Assembly: GCA_035551355.1 (NCBI GenBank) | Contig: DASZNF010000040.1 | Coordinates: 28,345-92,344, forward strand | Direction: 5' to 3' | DNA: 64,000 nt | Source: DATATV01 sp035551355 | GTDB lineage: Bacteria > Actinomycetota > Actinomycetes > Mycobacteriales > Pseudonocardiaceae | Shown here: positions 42,751-50,923 of the stretch, piece by piece | Layout of the letters: every line of letters begins with the position of its first letter | Position numbering within the stretch: position 1 is the first letter of the stretch | The notes under the pieces: model-generated | The model's database searches: none | Seen by the model: only the letters and a program-made list of their open reading frames with translations | What the model was told of the DNA's origin: nothing | Made by a program: the position numbers and the translations under genes

Positions 42751-43281
42751 ATGAGCAGGGTGAACTCCGGGTTCGACGAACGGCATTTCCGCGAGGTACT
42801 GGGAAACTGCCCGACCAGCGTGGTCGCCATCACCGCGGCGCTCGACGACCAGCCGGCCGGCATGGTGGTCGGCACGTTCACCTCGGTGTCGCTGGACCCG
42901 CCCCTGGTGTCCTTCCTGGCCGACCGTTCATCCACGACGTTCCCCAAGATCTGGCAGGCCGAACGCTTCTGCGCCAACGTTCTGGCCGCCGACCAGGAAC
43001 CTCTGTGCCGGAAGCTGGCGATCCGCGGCTCAGCCACCAGATTCAGCGGAGTCGACTGGAATCCTTCGCCGCTGGGCAATCCGGTGCTGGGCGGGATCGT
43101 CGCCTGGGTCGACTGCACCATCGACACCGTGGTGGAGCTCGGCGATCACTTCCTGGCCGTCGGGCACGTCCGGGATCTCCGCGTCGAGTCGCCGAAGACG
43201 CCGCTGCTGTTCTTCCGGGGCGGGTACGGCGACTACTTCTCCGCCACCGCACTGCTGCTGGACCGCCTGGTCGGCTGGTAG
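42751..43281 (+). CDS. Flavin reductase, HsaB-like
   Basis: 176 residues from ATG at 42751. Flavin_Reduct fold with FREVLGNCPTSVVAITA, FTSVSLDPPLVSFLADRSST, WQAERFCANVLAADQE and the late DHFLAVGHVRDL. It supplies FMNH2 or FADH2 to the monooxygenase immediately upstream; gap 9 bp. Length is usual for the HpaC/HsaB family. Part of the dioxygenase-hydrolase-monooxygenase-reductase set. Confidence 0.9.
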   Translation: MSRVNSGFDERHFREVLGNCPTSVVAITAALDDQPAGMVVGTFTSVSLDPPLVSFLADRSSTTFPKIWQAERFCANVLAADQEPLCRKLAIRGSATRFSGVDWNPSPLGNPVLGGIVAWVDCTIDTVVELGDHFLAVGHVRDLRVESPKTPLLFFRGGYGDYFSATALLLDRLVGW

Positions 43282-43302
43282 ACACCAGAGGAGGGAACTC
43301 GG

Positions 43303-44166
43303 ATGGGCCGAGTACAGGACAAGGTCGTCGTCATCACCGGCGCGGCCCGGGGTCAGGGCCGCGCGCACGCGCTCCGGCTGGCCGAGGAGGGCGCGGACAT
43401 CATCGCGCTCGACCTCTGCGCGCAGATCGACACTGTCGGCTATCCCCTGGCGGCACAGGAGGATCTGGACGAAACCGCCCGGTGCGTGGAGAAACTGCAC
43501 CGCCGGGTGGTGACCCGCACGGTCGATGTCCGCGACCCCGGCGGGCTGCGCACCGCGGTGGCCGATGGGGTGGCGGAACTGGGTCGGCTGGACGCGGTGA
43601 TCGCGCAGGCCGGCATCGCCCCCATCGGCCGGCTCGACGACCCGCAGGCGTTCCTGGACGCGGTCACCGTCGATTTCACCGGGGTGGTCAACACGGTCGA
43701 AGCCGCGCTGCCGCACCTGTCCGACGGGGCCTCGATCGTCGCCACCGGATCGACCGCCGCGTTGCTGCCGCCGTCGGACTACCGCGGCAAACCGGATTTC
43801 GGCAAGCTCGGCTACGCGTTCGCCAAGCGTACGGTGGCCTCGTTCATCAACGATCTGGCTATCACCTTGGCGTCCCGGCGGATCCGGGCCAACGCGGTGC
43901 ACCCGACGAACTGCAACACCGATATGCTCAACAGCGACCCGATGTACCGGGAATTCCGGCCGGATCTGGACAACCCGACGCGCGAGGACGCCCTGACCGC
44001 GTTCCCCGCGATGACCGCGATGGGCCTGCCCTACGTGGAGCCGACCGACATCGCGAACACGGTGCTGTTCCTGGTGTCCGACGAATCCCGTTACATATCG
44101 GGAATGCAGCTGCGGGTGGACGCCGGGTCGATCGCCCAGCGCCGCCCGCACCAGACGCAGTTCTAG
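43303..44166 (+). CDS. Mycofactocin-type short-chain dehydrogenase/reductase
   Basis: 287 residues from ATG at 43303 (gaggagggaactcgg upstream). Cofactor motif TGAARGQGRAHALRLAEEGA near 14-33, then the ALDLC that is typical of mycofactocin-linked SDRs. NAG is replaced by QAG; the catalytic serine lies in TGSTAALLP and Y-xxx-K is YAFAKRT. It resembles the SDR at 1290. Last gene of the ring-cleavage operon; it probably oxidises a ring or side-chain hydroxyl with bound NAD recycled by mycofactocin. Confidence 0.85.
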   Translation: MGRVQDKVVVITGAARGQGRAHALRLAEEGADIIALDLCAQIDTVGYPLAAQEDLDETARCVEKLHRRVVTRTVDVRDPGGLRTAVADGVAELGRLDAVIAQAGIAPIGRLDDPQAFLDAVTVDFTGVVNTVEAALPHLSDGASIVATGSTAALLPPSDYRGKPDFGKLGYAFAKRTVASFINDLAITLASRRIRANAVHPTNCNTDMLNSDPMYREFRPDLDNPTREDALTAFPAMTAMGLPYVEPTDIANTVLFLVSDESRYISGMQLRVDAGSIAQRRPHQTQF

Positions 44167-44182
44167 TTCGCGGATTCGTCGT

Positions 44183-44210
44183 GGCCGGTGGTCGCCCCCG
44201 GCCACCGGCC
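44183..44210. terminator. Strong hairpin between convergent genes, likely bidirectional terminator
   Basis: GGCCGGTGG (44183-44191) pairs perfectly with CCACCGGCC (44202-44210); a T-G and a C-G pair extend the stem to 11 bp around a 6-base loop. It sits in the 53-bp gap between the stop codons of the SDR (plus) and the thiolase (minus). There is no T-run, as is common for actinobacterial terminators. Confidence 0.65.
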
Positions 44211-44219
44211 CTCCGGCGC

Positions 44220-45365
44220 TCAGCTGAGCAGTTCGACGATGGTGGCGTTGGCCGTGCCGCCGCCCTCGCACATGGTCTGCAACCCGTACCGCAGGCCGTC
44301 CCGGCGCATCGAGGCCAGCAACCGCGACATCAGGATCGCGCCCGAGCCGCCGAGCGGATGGCCGACCGCGATCGCCCCGCCCAGCGGGTTGACCCGCTCC
44401 GGGTCGGCCCCGGTTTCGGCCAGCCAGGCCAGCGGGACCGGCGCGAACGCCTCGTTGACCTCGAACACGCCGATGTCCTCGATGGCCAGACCGGACCGGC
44501 GCAACGCCTTCTGGGTGGCCGGGATCGGGCCGGTGAGCATGGTGATCGGATCGGCGCCGCTGACCGCACCGCTGTGGTAGCGGGCGATCGGCGTGAGGCC
44601 CAGATCGCGGGCCCGCTCGGAGGTCATGATCAGCAGCGCGGCCGCGCCGTCGGAGATCTGCGAGGCGTTCCCGGCGTGGATCACGCCGTCCGGTTTGAAC
44701 GACGGTGTGAGCCTGGCCAGCGTCTCCACCGATGTCCCGCGCCGCAGCCCCTCGTCAACACTGAACTTGGTGCCGTCCACCTCCACCGGCACCACGTGGT
44801 CGTCGAACACGCCGTCGTCGATCGCGGCGGCCGCCTTGGCGTGCGAACTCGAGGCGAACTCGTCGAGCTGTTCGCGGCTGAAACCCCAGCGCTCGGCGAT
44901 GAGTTCGGCGCCGGTCCCCTGGTTGAACTCGAAGTTGTCGTAGCGCGCCAGCACTGCCGGGCCGTAGGGCTGGCCGGTGGTCCGGTGCGAACCCAGCGGG
45001 ACCCGGCTCATCGTCTCCACGCCACCGGCCACCACCACGTCGTACTGCCCGGCCAGCACCGCGTGCGCGGCGGAATCCACCGCCTGCTGGCTGGAGCCGC
45101 AGGCCCGGTTGATGGTCACCCCGGGGACGTGCTCCGGCCACCCCGCCGCCAGCACCGCGAACCGGCCGATGTTGCTGGACTGGTCGCCGATCTGCGTCAC
45201 ACAGCCCCAGAGCACATCATCCACTGTGGACGGATCGAGTCCGGTGCGGTCGACCAGCGCGGTGAGCACCCGGGCGGACAGGTCGGCCGCGTGGATTCCG
45301 GCGAGCGTGCCGTTGCGCTTGCCGATCGGCGTGCGCACGGCGTCGACGATGACGGCGTCCCTCAT
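44220..45365 (-). CDS. Acetyl-CoA acyltransferase (thiolase, FadA type)
   Basis: 381 residues from ATG at 45365 (ATGA overlap with the racemase stop). All three thiolase catalytic motifs are present: Cys89 in NRACGSSQQAV, His336 in VGHPLGGSG and Cys366 in TMCEGGGTAN. It carries out the thiolytic step of beta-oxidation, releasing acetyl- or propionyl-CoA. In context with a methylacyl-CoA racemase and a crotonase it fits steroid or branched-chain side-chain shortening, as FadA5 does. Confidence 0.92.
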   Translation of the reverse strand: MRDAVIVDAVRTPIGKRNGTLAGIHAADLSARVLTALVDRTGLDPSTVDDVLWGCVTQIGDQSSNIGRFAVLAAGWPEHVPGVTINRACGSSQQAVDSAAHAVLAGQYDVVVAGGVETMSRVPLGSHRTTGQPYGPAVLARYDNFEFNQGTGAELIAERWGFSREQLDEFASSSHAKAAAAIDDGVFDDHVVPVEVDGTKFSVDEGLRRGTSVETLARLTPSFKPDGVIHAGNASQISDGAAALLIMTSERARDLGLTPIARYHSGAVSGADPITMLTGPIPATQKALRRSGLAIEDIGVFEVNEAFAPVPLAWLAETGADPERVNPLGGAIAVGHPLGGSGAILMSRLLASMRRDGLRYGLQTMCEGGGTANATIVELLS

Positions 45366-46540
45366 GGTCTTGCCCCTTCCAGTCGGTCGGTGTCGGGTGG
45401 TGGAACCGTTACCCCGCAGGCGATCAGCTCGTCGATCCCGCCGATTTCCCAGTCCTGGAACACATCGTGGGTGTCGGCGCCGACCTCCGATGCGGCGGGC
45501 CCGGGCCGGGTTGGCGTGCCGGAGAATCGTGGCGCCGCGGCGGGCTGCGCGACGCCGTCGCGGGTGATCATGCTGGTGCGGGCGGCCAGCTGCGGATGGG
45601 CGGCGACCTCGGTCAGCCCGAGGATCGGCGCCACGCAGGCGTCGGTTGCCTCGAACAACGCCGCCCACTCGTCCCGCGTGCGTTCGGCGAACCGTTGGGC
45701 CAGGCGGCGTCGCAGCTGCGGCCAGGTGGAGCGGTCATGCTGGAGTTCCGGATCGACGTCCAGTTCGAGCAGGTCCAGGAGTTGGCGATAGAACTTCGAT
45801 TCCAGCGCGCCGACCGCCACGTGCCCGCCGTCCTTGGTCCCGTACACGGCGTAGAACGGCGCTCCGCCGTCCAGCGTGTTGGTCCCGCGTTCGTCGGTCC
45901 ACGCGCCACGGCCGAGCTTGCCGAAGGTGCTGGCCAGCAGGTGCGTGGTGCCCTCGACGATGGCCGCGTCCACGACCTGGCCTGCTCCGGTGCGCTCGGC
46001 GGCGTGCACCGCGGCCAGCACCCCGATCACCAGGTAGCAGCCGCCACCGCCGAAATCGCCGACCAGGTTGACCGGGATCTGCGGCGGGCCGCCCGCCGAT
46101 CCGATCGCGCCCAGCGCACCGGCCAGCGCGATGTAGGTGATGTCGTGCCCGGCCGCGGTGGCCAGCGGCCCGTCCTGGCCCCAGCCGGTCATCCGGCCGT
46201 ACACCAGCCGTGGATTGCGGGCCAGGCAGTCAGCCGGGCCGATGCCAAGGCGTTCGGTCACGCCCGGGCGGAATCCCTCGATCAGGATGTCCGCGCGGGC
46301 CACGAGATCCAGCAGCGCGGCGACGCCGGCGGGGTGCTTCAGGTCGAGCACCACCGACCGTTTGCCCCGGTTGAGCACGTCGGCCGGGCCGCCGCGACCG
46401 GGTTCGGCCCGCTGCTCGGGCCGGTCCACCCGGACCACCTCGGCACCGAGGTCGGCCAGCATCATCCCGGCGAACGGGCCGGGGCCGATGCCGCCCAGCT
46501 CGACCACCCGGCAGCCCGCCAGCGGTCCCGGGCCGATCAT
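45362..46540 (-). CDS. mcr: Alpha-methylacyl-CoA racemase
   Basis: 392 residues from ATG at 46540. Family III CoA-transferase fold, but with the racemase signature. Catalytic residues known from the M. tuberculosis enzyme (H126, D156, E241) align with a constant offset of six at H132 (AAGHDITY), D162 (LVGDFGGGG) and E247 (VGALESKFY). Start of protein: GIGPGPFAGMMLADLGAEVV. It interconverts 2R and 2S methylacyl-CoA thioesters so that acyl-CoA dehydrogenases can act on sterol or branched side chains. 49 bp after the crotonase gene. Confidence 0.88.
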   Translation of the reverse strand: MIGPGPLAGCRVVELGGIGPGPFAGMMLADLGAEVVRVDRPEQRAEPGRGGPADVLNRGKRSVVLDLKHPAGVAALLDLVARADILIEGFRPGVTERLGIGPADCLARNPRLVYGRMTGWGQDGPLATAAGHDITYIALAGALGAIGSAGGPPQIPVNLVGDFGGGGCYLVIGVLAAVHAAERTGAGQVVDAAIVEGTTHLLASTFGKLGRGAWTDERGTNTLDGGAPFYAVYGTKDGGHVAVGALESKFYRQLLDLLELDVDPELQHDRSTWPQLRRRLAQRFAERTRDEWAALFEATDACVAPILGLTEVAAHPQLAARTSMITRDGVAQPAAAPRFSGTPTRPGPAASEVGADTHDVFQDWEIGGIDELIACGVTVPPPDTDRLEGARP

Positions 46541-46589
46541 CGCGCTCCCCACCTTCCGTGGATAGAGGGCACTCTTTTGACTGCCGCGT

Positions 46590-47354
46590 TCACTGTCCTG
46601 TCCAGACCGGCGGGCGCTTCTCCCGGAACGCCCTCGCACCCTCGGACGCGTCCTCGGAGGCGAACACCGGGTCGGCGATCCCGGCCTGTCGCTGCCACGC
46701 CTCGTCCATCGCCCAGTCCGCACCGGACCGCGCGATCCGCTTGGTCGCGGCCACCGCGAGCGGACCGTTGGCCGCGATCGTCGCGGCCAGTTCGAGCGCG
46801 CCGTCCAGGGCGCCACCCGCATCGGTCAGCCGGTTGACCAGGCCGATTTCCGCCGCCCGTTCGGCACCGATCGGCTCACCGGTCAGCAACAACTCCAGCG
46901 CGACCGCCCGCGGCACCCGTTGGGGCAGCAGCAGCGCTCCGCCCGCCCGGGCGACCAGCGCGCGCTTCACCTCCGGCAGCCCGAACCGGGCCGTCCGGGC
47001 CGCCACCACCAGATCGCAGGCCAACAGCAGCTCGAAGCCGCCGGCCAGCGCCCAGCCCTCGACCGCGCCGATCAACGGCTTTTCCGGTGGGGTCATGGTG
47101 ATCCCGCACAGCCCGCGACCGGGAATCGACGGGCTTTCCCCGGCCAGGAACGCCTTCAGGTCCATGCCGGAGGAGAACGTCCCGCCGGCGCCGGTGAGGA
47201 CCCCGACCCGCAGTTGGTCGGAGGAGTCCAACTCGTCAACGGCGGCGGCCACCGCCTCGGCGACGGCCGCGGTCAGCGCGTTCCGGGCCGCGGGCCGGTT
47301 GATCGTGACGACCTGCACCGGACCCTGCCGGGCAACGAGAACCTCATCCGACAC
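46590..47354 (-). CDS. Enoyl-CoA hydratase/isomerase (crotonase family)
   Basis: 254 residues from GTG at 47354, with aaggag 5 bp upstream; GTG 47360 is an alternative. Crotonase features: NRPAARNALTAAV, oxyanion-hole strand GTFSSGMDLKAF and GAVEGWALAGGFELLLACD. The C-terminal region ASEGARAFREKRPPVW is usual for the family. The hydratase glutamate position (RFGLPEVKRAL) has a glutamate. First gene of a three-gene operon with the racemase and thiolase. Confidence 0.88.
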   Translation of the reverse strand: MSDEVLVARQGPVQVVTINRPAARNALTAAVAEAVAAAVDELDSSDQLRVGVLTGAGGTFSSGMDLKAFLAGESPSIPGRGLCGITMTPPEKPLIGAVEGWALAGGFELLLACDLVVAARTARFGLPEVKRALVARAGGALLLPQRVPRAVALELLLTGEPIGAERAAEIGLVNRLTDAGGALDGALELAATIAANGPLAVAATKRIARSGADWAMDEAWQRQAGIADPVFASEDASEGARAFREKRPPVWTGQ

Positions 47355-47424
47355 GCCCACTCCTTCCGGTGTGCTTCCGGCCGATCCAGCATACGTTCAG
47401 ATCAATAATAGGTATACTGATTTC
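47355..47424. promoter_or_regulatory. Divergent promoter; leaderless start for the acyl-CoA dehydrogenase at 47425
   Basis: AT-rich 47398-47424. TATACT at 47413-47418 is a near-consensus -10 hexamer ending 6 bases before the ATG, and there is no ribosome-binding site, so the transcript probably begins at or next to the start codon. The hexamer lies inside AGGTATAC (47410-47417), the same 8-mer as at 39598-39605. Confidence 0.5.
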
Positions 47425-48573
47425 ATGCGCCGGACGTTGTTCGATCAGCCCCACGAAGACTTCCGTCAACTGGTCCGCGACTTTCTCGTCCGGGAGGTCG
47501 TTCCGGTGTACGAGACCTGGCGGCAGACCGGGCTGGTGCCCCGCGAGTTGTTCACCGCACTGGGCAAGCTGGGCATCATCGGCACCGCCATCCCCGAAGA
47601 GTACGGCGGCGGTGGCCAGCACGACTACCGCTACAACGTGGTGATCCAGGAGGAGTGCGCCCGCCAGAACGTGACCCTGGGTGGCCTGCGCACCCACCTG
47701 GACGTGGTCCTGCCGTATTTCCTCGGCCTGGCCGACGCCGACCAGCGCACCCGCTGGCTGCCCGGGCTGGCCTCGGGTGAGCTCTACACCGCGATCGCGA
47801 TGAGCGAGCCGGGCATCGGCTCGGACCTGGCCGGGATCTCGACCACGGCGGTCCGCGACGGCGATCACTACCTGCTCAACGGCGCCAAGACGTTCATCAC
47901 CGGGGGCTATCACGCCGACCTGGTCATTGTCGTGGCCCGCACGGCCACCGATCCGGACAACCGGCGCAACGGCCTGTCGCTGCTGGTCGTGGACAAGGGC
48001 ACGCCCGGCTTCACGGTCGGCCGCAAACTGGACAAGCTCGGGCTGACCGTGCAGGACACCGTCGAGCTGTCCTTCGCCGACGTCCGGGTCCCGGCGGCCA
48101 ACCGGCTCGGCGCGGAGGGCGCGGCGTTTACCCTGCTGCGCCGTAATCTGGCCCAGGAACGGCTGGCCATCGCCGTCGGCGCGGTCGCCCAGACCCGCAC
48201 CGCGATCGAGCTGACCATCGACTACGTCCGCGACCGGCGGGTGTTCGGCCAGGCGGTGGCGCAGTTCCAGAACACCAAGTTCGAACTGGCCGCCATGTCG
48301 GCCGAGCTGGAGGCCGCGCAGGCGATGCTGGACGCCGCGATCACCGCGCACGCCGGCGGGGAACTGGACGCGGTGGACGCGGCCAAGGTCAAGCTGTTCT
48401 GCACCGAGGCCCAGGGCCGCGCGGTGGACCGCTGCCTGCAGCTGCACGGCGGCTACGGCTACATCATGGAATACCCGATCGCCCGGCTGTACGCCGACGC
48501 CCGGGTCAGCCGCATCTACGGTGGCACCAGCGAGGTCATGAAGACCATCATCAGCAAGTCCCTCGGTCTGTGA
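47425..48573 (+). CDS. Acyl-CoA dehydrogenase
   Basis: 382 residues from ATG at 47425, probably leaderless. Complete single-subunit acyl-CoA dehydrogenase: IPEEYGGGGQHDYRY, AIAMSEPGIGSDLAGI, FITGGYHADLVIVVART, YVRDRRVFGQAVAQFQNTKF, QLHGGYGYIMEYPIARLYAD and SRIYGGTSEVMKTIISKSLG. The glutamate in GGTSEVMK is the usual position of the catalytic base. Unlike the other four acyl-CoA dehydrogenases here it looks homotetrameric. Followed 11 bp later by an SDR gene. Confidence 0.93.
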   Translation: MRRTLFDQPHEDFRQLVRDFLVREVVPVYETWRQTGLVPRELFTALGKLGIIGTAIPEEYGGGGQHDYRYNVVIQEECARQNVTLGGLRTHLDVVLPYFLGLADADQRTRWLPGLASGELYTAIAMSEPGIGSDLAGISTTAVRDGDHYLLNGAKTFITGGYHADLVIVVARTATDPDNRRNGLSLLVVDKGTPGFTVGRKLDKLGLTVQDTVELSFADVRVPAANRLGAEGAAFTLLRRNLAQERLAIAVGAVAQTRTAIELTIDYVRDRRVFGQAVAQFQNTKFELAAMSAELEAAQAMLDAAITAHAGGELDAVDAAKVKLFCTEAQGRAVDRCLQLHGGYGYIMEYPIARLYADARVSRIYGGTSEVMKTIISKSLGL

Positions 48574-48584
48574 AAGGGGTCGGT

Positions 48585-49355
48585 GTGCGCATCGACGGTT
48601 GCACGGCACTGGTCACCGGTGGCGCCTCCGGGTTGGGTCTGGCCACCGCGCGCCGCATCATCGACGGCGGCGGTCGCGTGGTTCTCGCCGACATCTCCGA
48701 GGAGCACGGAGCCAAGGCGGTCGCGAAACTCGGTGACGCGGCCGCGTTCGTGCCCGCGGACGTCACCGACGAGGACGCGGTCAACGCGGCGCTCGATGTG
48801 GCCCAGCAGAAGGGTTCGCTGCGGTTCGTGGTGCACTGTGCCGGGCGGGGCGGGGACCGCGCCCGGATCATCGCCAAGGACCGCACACCCGGCGATCTGG
48901 CCACGTTCACCGATGTGGTGCGGACCAACCTGATCGGCACCTACAACGTGCTGCGCCTGGCCGCCTCCCGCATCGCCGAACAGGAGACTCTGCAGGACGG
49001 CGATCGCGGCGCCATCGTGCTCACCGCGTCAGTCGCCGCGTTCGACGGCCAGATCGGGCAAACCTCGTACAGCGCCTCGAAAGCCGGAGTGCACGGCCTG
49101 ACGTTGGTCGCCGCGCGCGACCTGGCCAGCTGGCAGATCCGGGTCAACACCATCGCACCGGGCATCATGGACACCCCCATGCTCGGCCGGCTGCGCACCG
49201 ACATCCGCGACGGCCTGGCCGCCTCGGTCCCCCACCCCAAGCGCCTCGGCGACCCGGACGACTACGCCCGGCTGGCCGTGGAGATGCTGGAAAACCCTTA
49301 TCTCAACGGACAAACCATCCGGCTGGACGGCGCCATCCGGATGGCGCCGCGCTGA
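48585..49355 (+). CDS. Short-chain dehydrogenase, 3-hydroxyacyl-CoA dehydrogenase type
   Basis: 256 residues from GTG at 48585; gaaagggg just upstream and homologue starts favour this over GTG 48570. SDR motifs: GGASGLGLATA, ADISEE, HCAGRGG, TASVAAFDGQIGQTSYSAS with Y-xxx-K, and LNGQTIRLDGAIRM at the C-terminus. It is a paralogue of the gene at 24442 (same length, same AF-x-GQ-x-GQ and LNGQ motifs). Likely oxidises 3-hydroxyacyl-CoA to 3-ketoacyl-CoA after the dehydrogenase encoded upstream. Confidence 0.88.
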   Translation: MRIDGCTALVTGGASGLGLATARRIIDGGGRVVLADISEEHGAKAVAKLGDAAAFVPADVTDEDAVNAALDVAQQKGSLRFVVHCAGRGGDRARIIAKDRTPGDLATFTDVVRTNLIGTYNVLRLAASRIAEQETLQDGDRGAIVLTASVAAFDGQIGQTSYSASKAGVHGLTLVAARDLASWQIRVNTIAPGIMDTPMLGRLRTDIRDGLAASVPHPKRLGDPDDYARLAVEMLENPYLNGQTIRLDGAIRMAPR

Positions 49356-49359
49356 GCAC

Positions 49360-50871
49360 TCATCGGCGCCGGCGCGGCTCGAACAACGCCCGCACGTCCG
49401 GCAGGCTGACCTTCATCGAAGGCGTGCGGGGCAGTTCGTCGACCACCTTGATCTCGGTCGGCAGGTGGTAGCGGGCCAGGCGATCTTCCAGCCACCGCCG
49501 CAAATCCGCGGCGGCCGGCTCGGACCTGTCGGCCCGGATCGTCACAGCGGCCACCGGCACCTCGCCCAGCCGGTCGTCCGGGATGCCGACCGCCGCCGCG
49601 TCCCGGACCGCAGGGTGGGCCCGCAGGGCGTCCTCGATCACACTGGGCACGATGGTGAAGCCACCCCGGTTGATCGCGTCGTCGACCCGGCCGTGGATGT
49701 AGAGGAAACCGTCGGCGTCCAGGCTGGCCAGATCGGTGGTGCGCACCCAGTCCTCGCCGGGCAGCTGCGCGCCCCTGGCCTCCAGAATCCCCACCGCGCC
49801 AACGGAACCCGGCGCGCCGGCCGCCTGGTCGACGATGCGCAACTCGATGCCCGGGAAGGCCCGCCCGACGCTCCCCCGCTTGGTGGTCCGCCACTCGTTG
49901 TGCAACGCGAGATTCCAGCCCGCGATGGCGCCGGCGAACTCGGTGGCGCCATAGACCGACAACACCGGCACACCGAATCGCATCGTGAACGCGTCGGCGT
50001 CCTCGACCGGCAGCGGCGCCGTGCCCGAGGACACCTGCTCCACCCCGTCGAACGTCTCGACCGGCAGATCGGACTGCAACACCATGCGCAGCGCGGTCGG
50101 CGCGAGCCGGACCCGGCGCGGCCGGGTCCGGCGGACCAGTTCGGCCCACTGCCGCACGTCGAAGCGCTCCAGCAGCGCCGTCGGCAGCCCGGCCGCGACA
50201 TTGGCGATGGCGAAATACAAGCCGCCGATGTGCACCAACGACATCCACAGGATCGACGGACTTCGCCGCAACCGCACCTCGGCGCCGGCCACCGGGGTTC
50301 CGGTCGACTCGAACGACGCGGTGAGTTTGCGATAGGTCAGCTCGACCCGCTTCGGTTGCCCGGTGGTGCCACTGGTCTGCATCAGCACGGCCACGTCGTC
50401 CCGCGCCGCCGTCGCCGGTGCGACCATCCAGTCCGCCGCACGAGTCCGAAGTGGACCACCAGAATCGTCCGTGTCCAAGGGAAGAGCAGCCACCTTGGCG
50501 ACCGCGGTGCGGATCCCCGGCCGGTCCCAGTCCTCCGCGTCGGCGATCACGACCTGCGGCGCCAGGCTCGTGACATCCTTGGCCAGCGCGACATTTCCGT
50601 GGAACGGGCTCAACGTCACCAGCTGGCGGCCGGTGGCGATGACGGCGACCAGTGCGGCCAGATGGGCCGGCCGGTTGCGCAGCACAATGCCGATCCGGTG
50701 CGCGTCGGGCACCCCCGCCTCGGCCAGCAATCGATCGAGATCATCGACCGCGCGTTGCAGGAAAGCCCATGGGTACTCGGAATTCTCGAAGATCAGGGCG
50801 GTCGACTCGGGCGCGGTGGCCAGCACCCGGCGCAGCCGGACCGGGAGCGGTCGGTCATCGAGGATCGGCAC
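49360..50871 (-). CDS. Acyl-CoA synthetase/ligase (AMP-forming, FadD type)
   Basis: 503 residues from ATG at 50871. Adenylating enzyme motifs: P-loop MQTSGTTGQPKRVELTYRK, A5 motif SVYGATEFAG, TTDLASLDADGFLYIHGR with DDAINRGG, and the catalytic lysine in ELPRTPSMKVS near the C-terminus. It activates a carboxylic acid as CoA thioester via acyl-AMP. Somewhat shorter than many FadD proteins (about 540). Three crotonase/thiolase genes follow the same direction upstream, so it probably activates a side-chain or ring-derived acid. Convergent with the SDR (4 bp gap). Confidence 0.9.
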   Translation of the reverse strand: MPILDDRPLPVRLRRVLATAPESTALIFENSEYPWAFLQRAVDDLDRLLAEAGVPDAHRIGIVLRNRPAHLAALVAVIATGRQLVTLSPFHGNVALAKDVTSLAPQVVIADAEDWDRPGIRTAVAKVAALPLDTDDSGGPLRTRAADWMVAPATAARDDVAVLMQTSGTTGQPKRVELTYRKLTASFESTGTPVAGAEVRLRRSPSILWMSLVHIGGLYFAIANVAAGLPTALLERFDVRQWAELVRRTRPRRVRLAPTALRMVLQSDLPVETFDGVEQVSSGTAPLPVEDADAFTMRFGVPVLSVYGATEFAGAIAGWNLALHNEWRTTKRGSVGRAFPGIELRIVDQAAGAPGSVGAVGILEARGAQLPGEDWVRTTDLASLDADGFLYIHGRVDDAINRGGFTIVPSVIEDALRAHPAVRDAAAVGIPDDRLGEVPVAAVTIRADRSEPAAADLRRWLEDRLARYHLPTEIKVVDELPRTPSMKVSLPDVRALFEPRRRR

Positions 50872-50923
50872 TGGCGGTTGTCCTCCGGTCGATTCGGGCG
50901 CCCGGCGGCGAGCGGCCCGGCGG

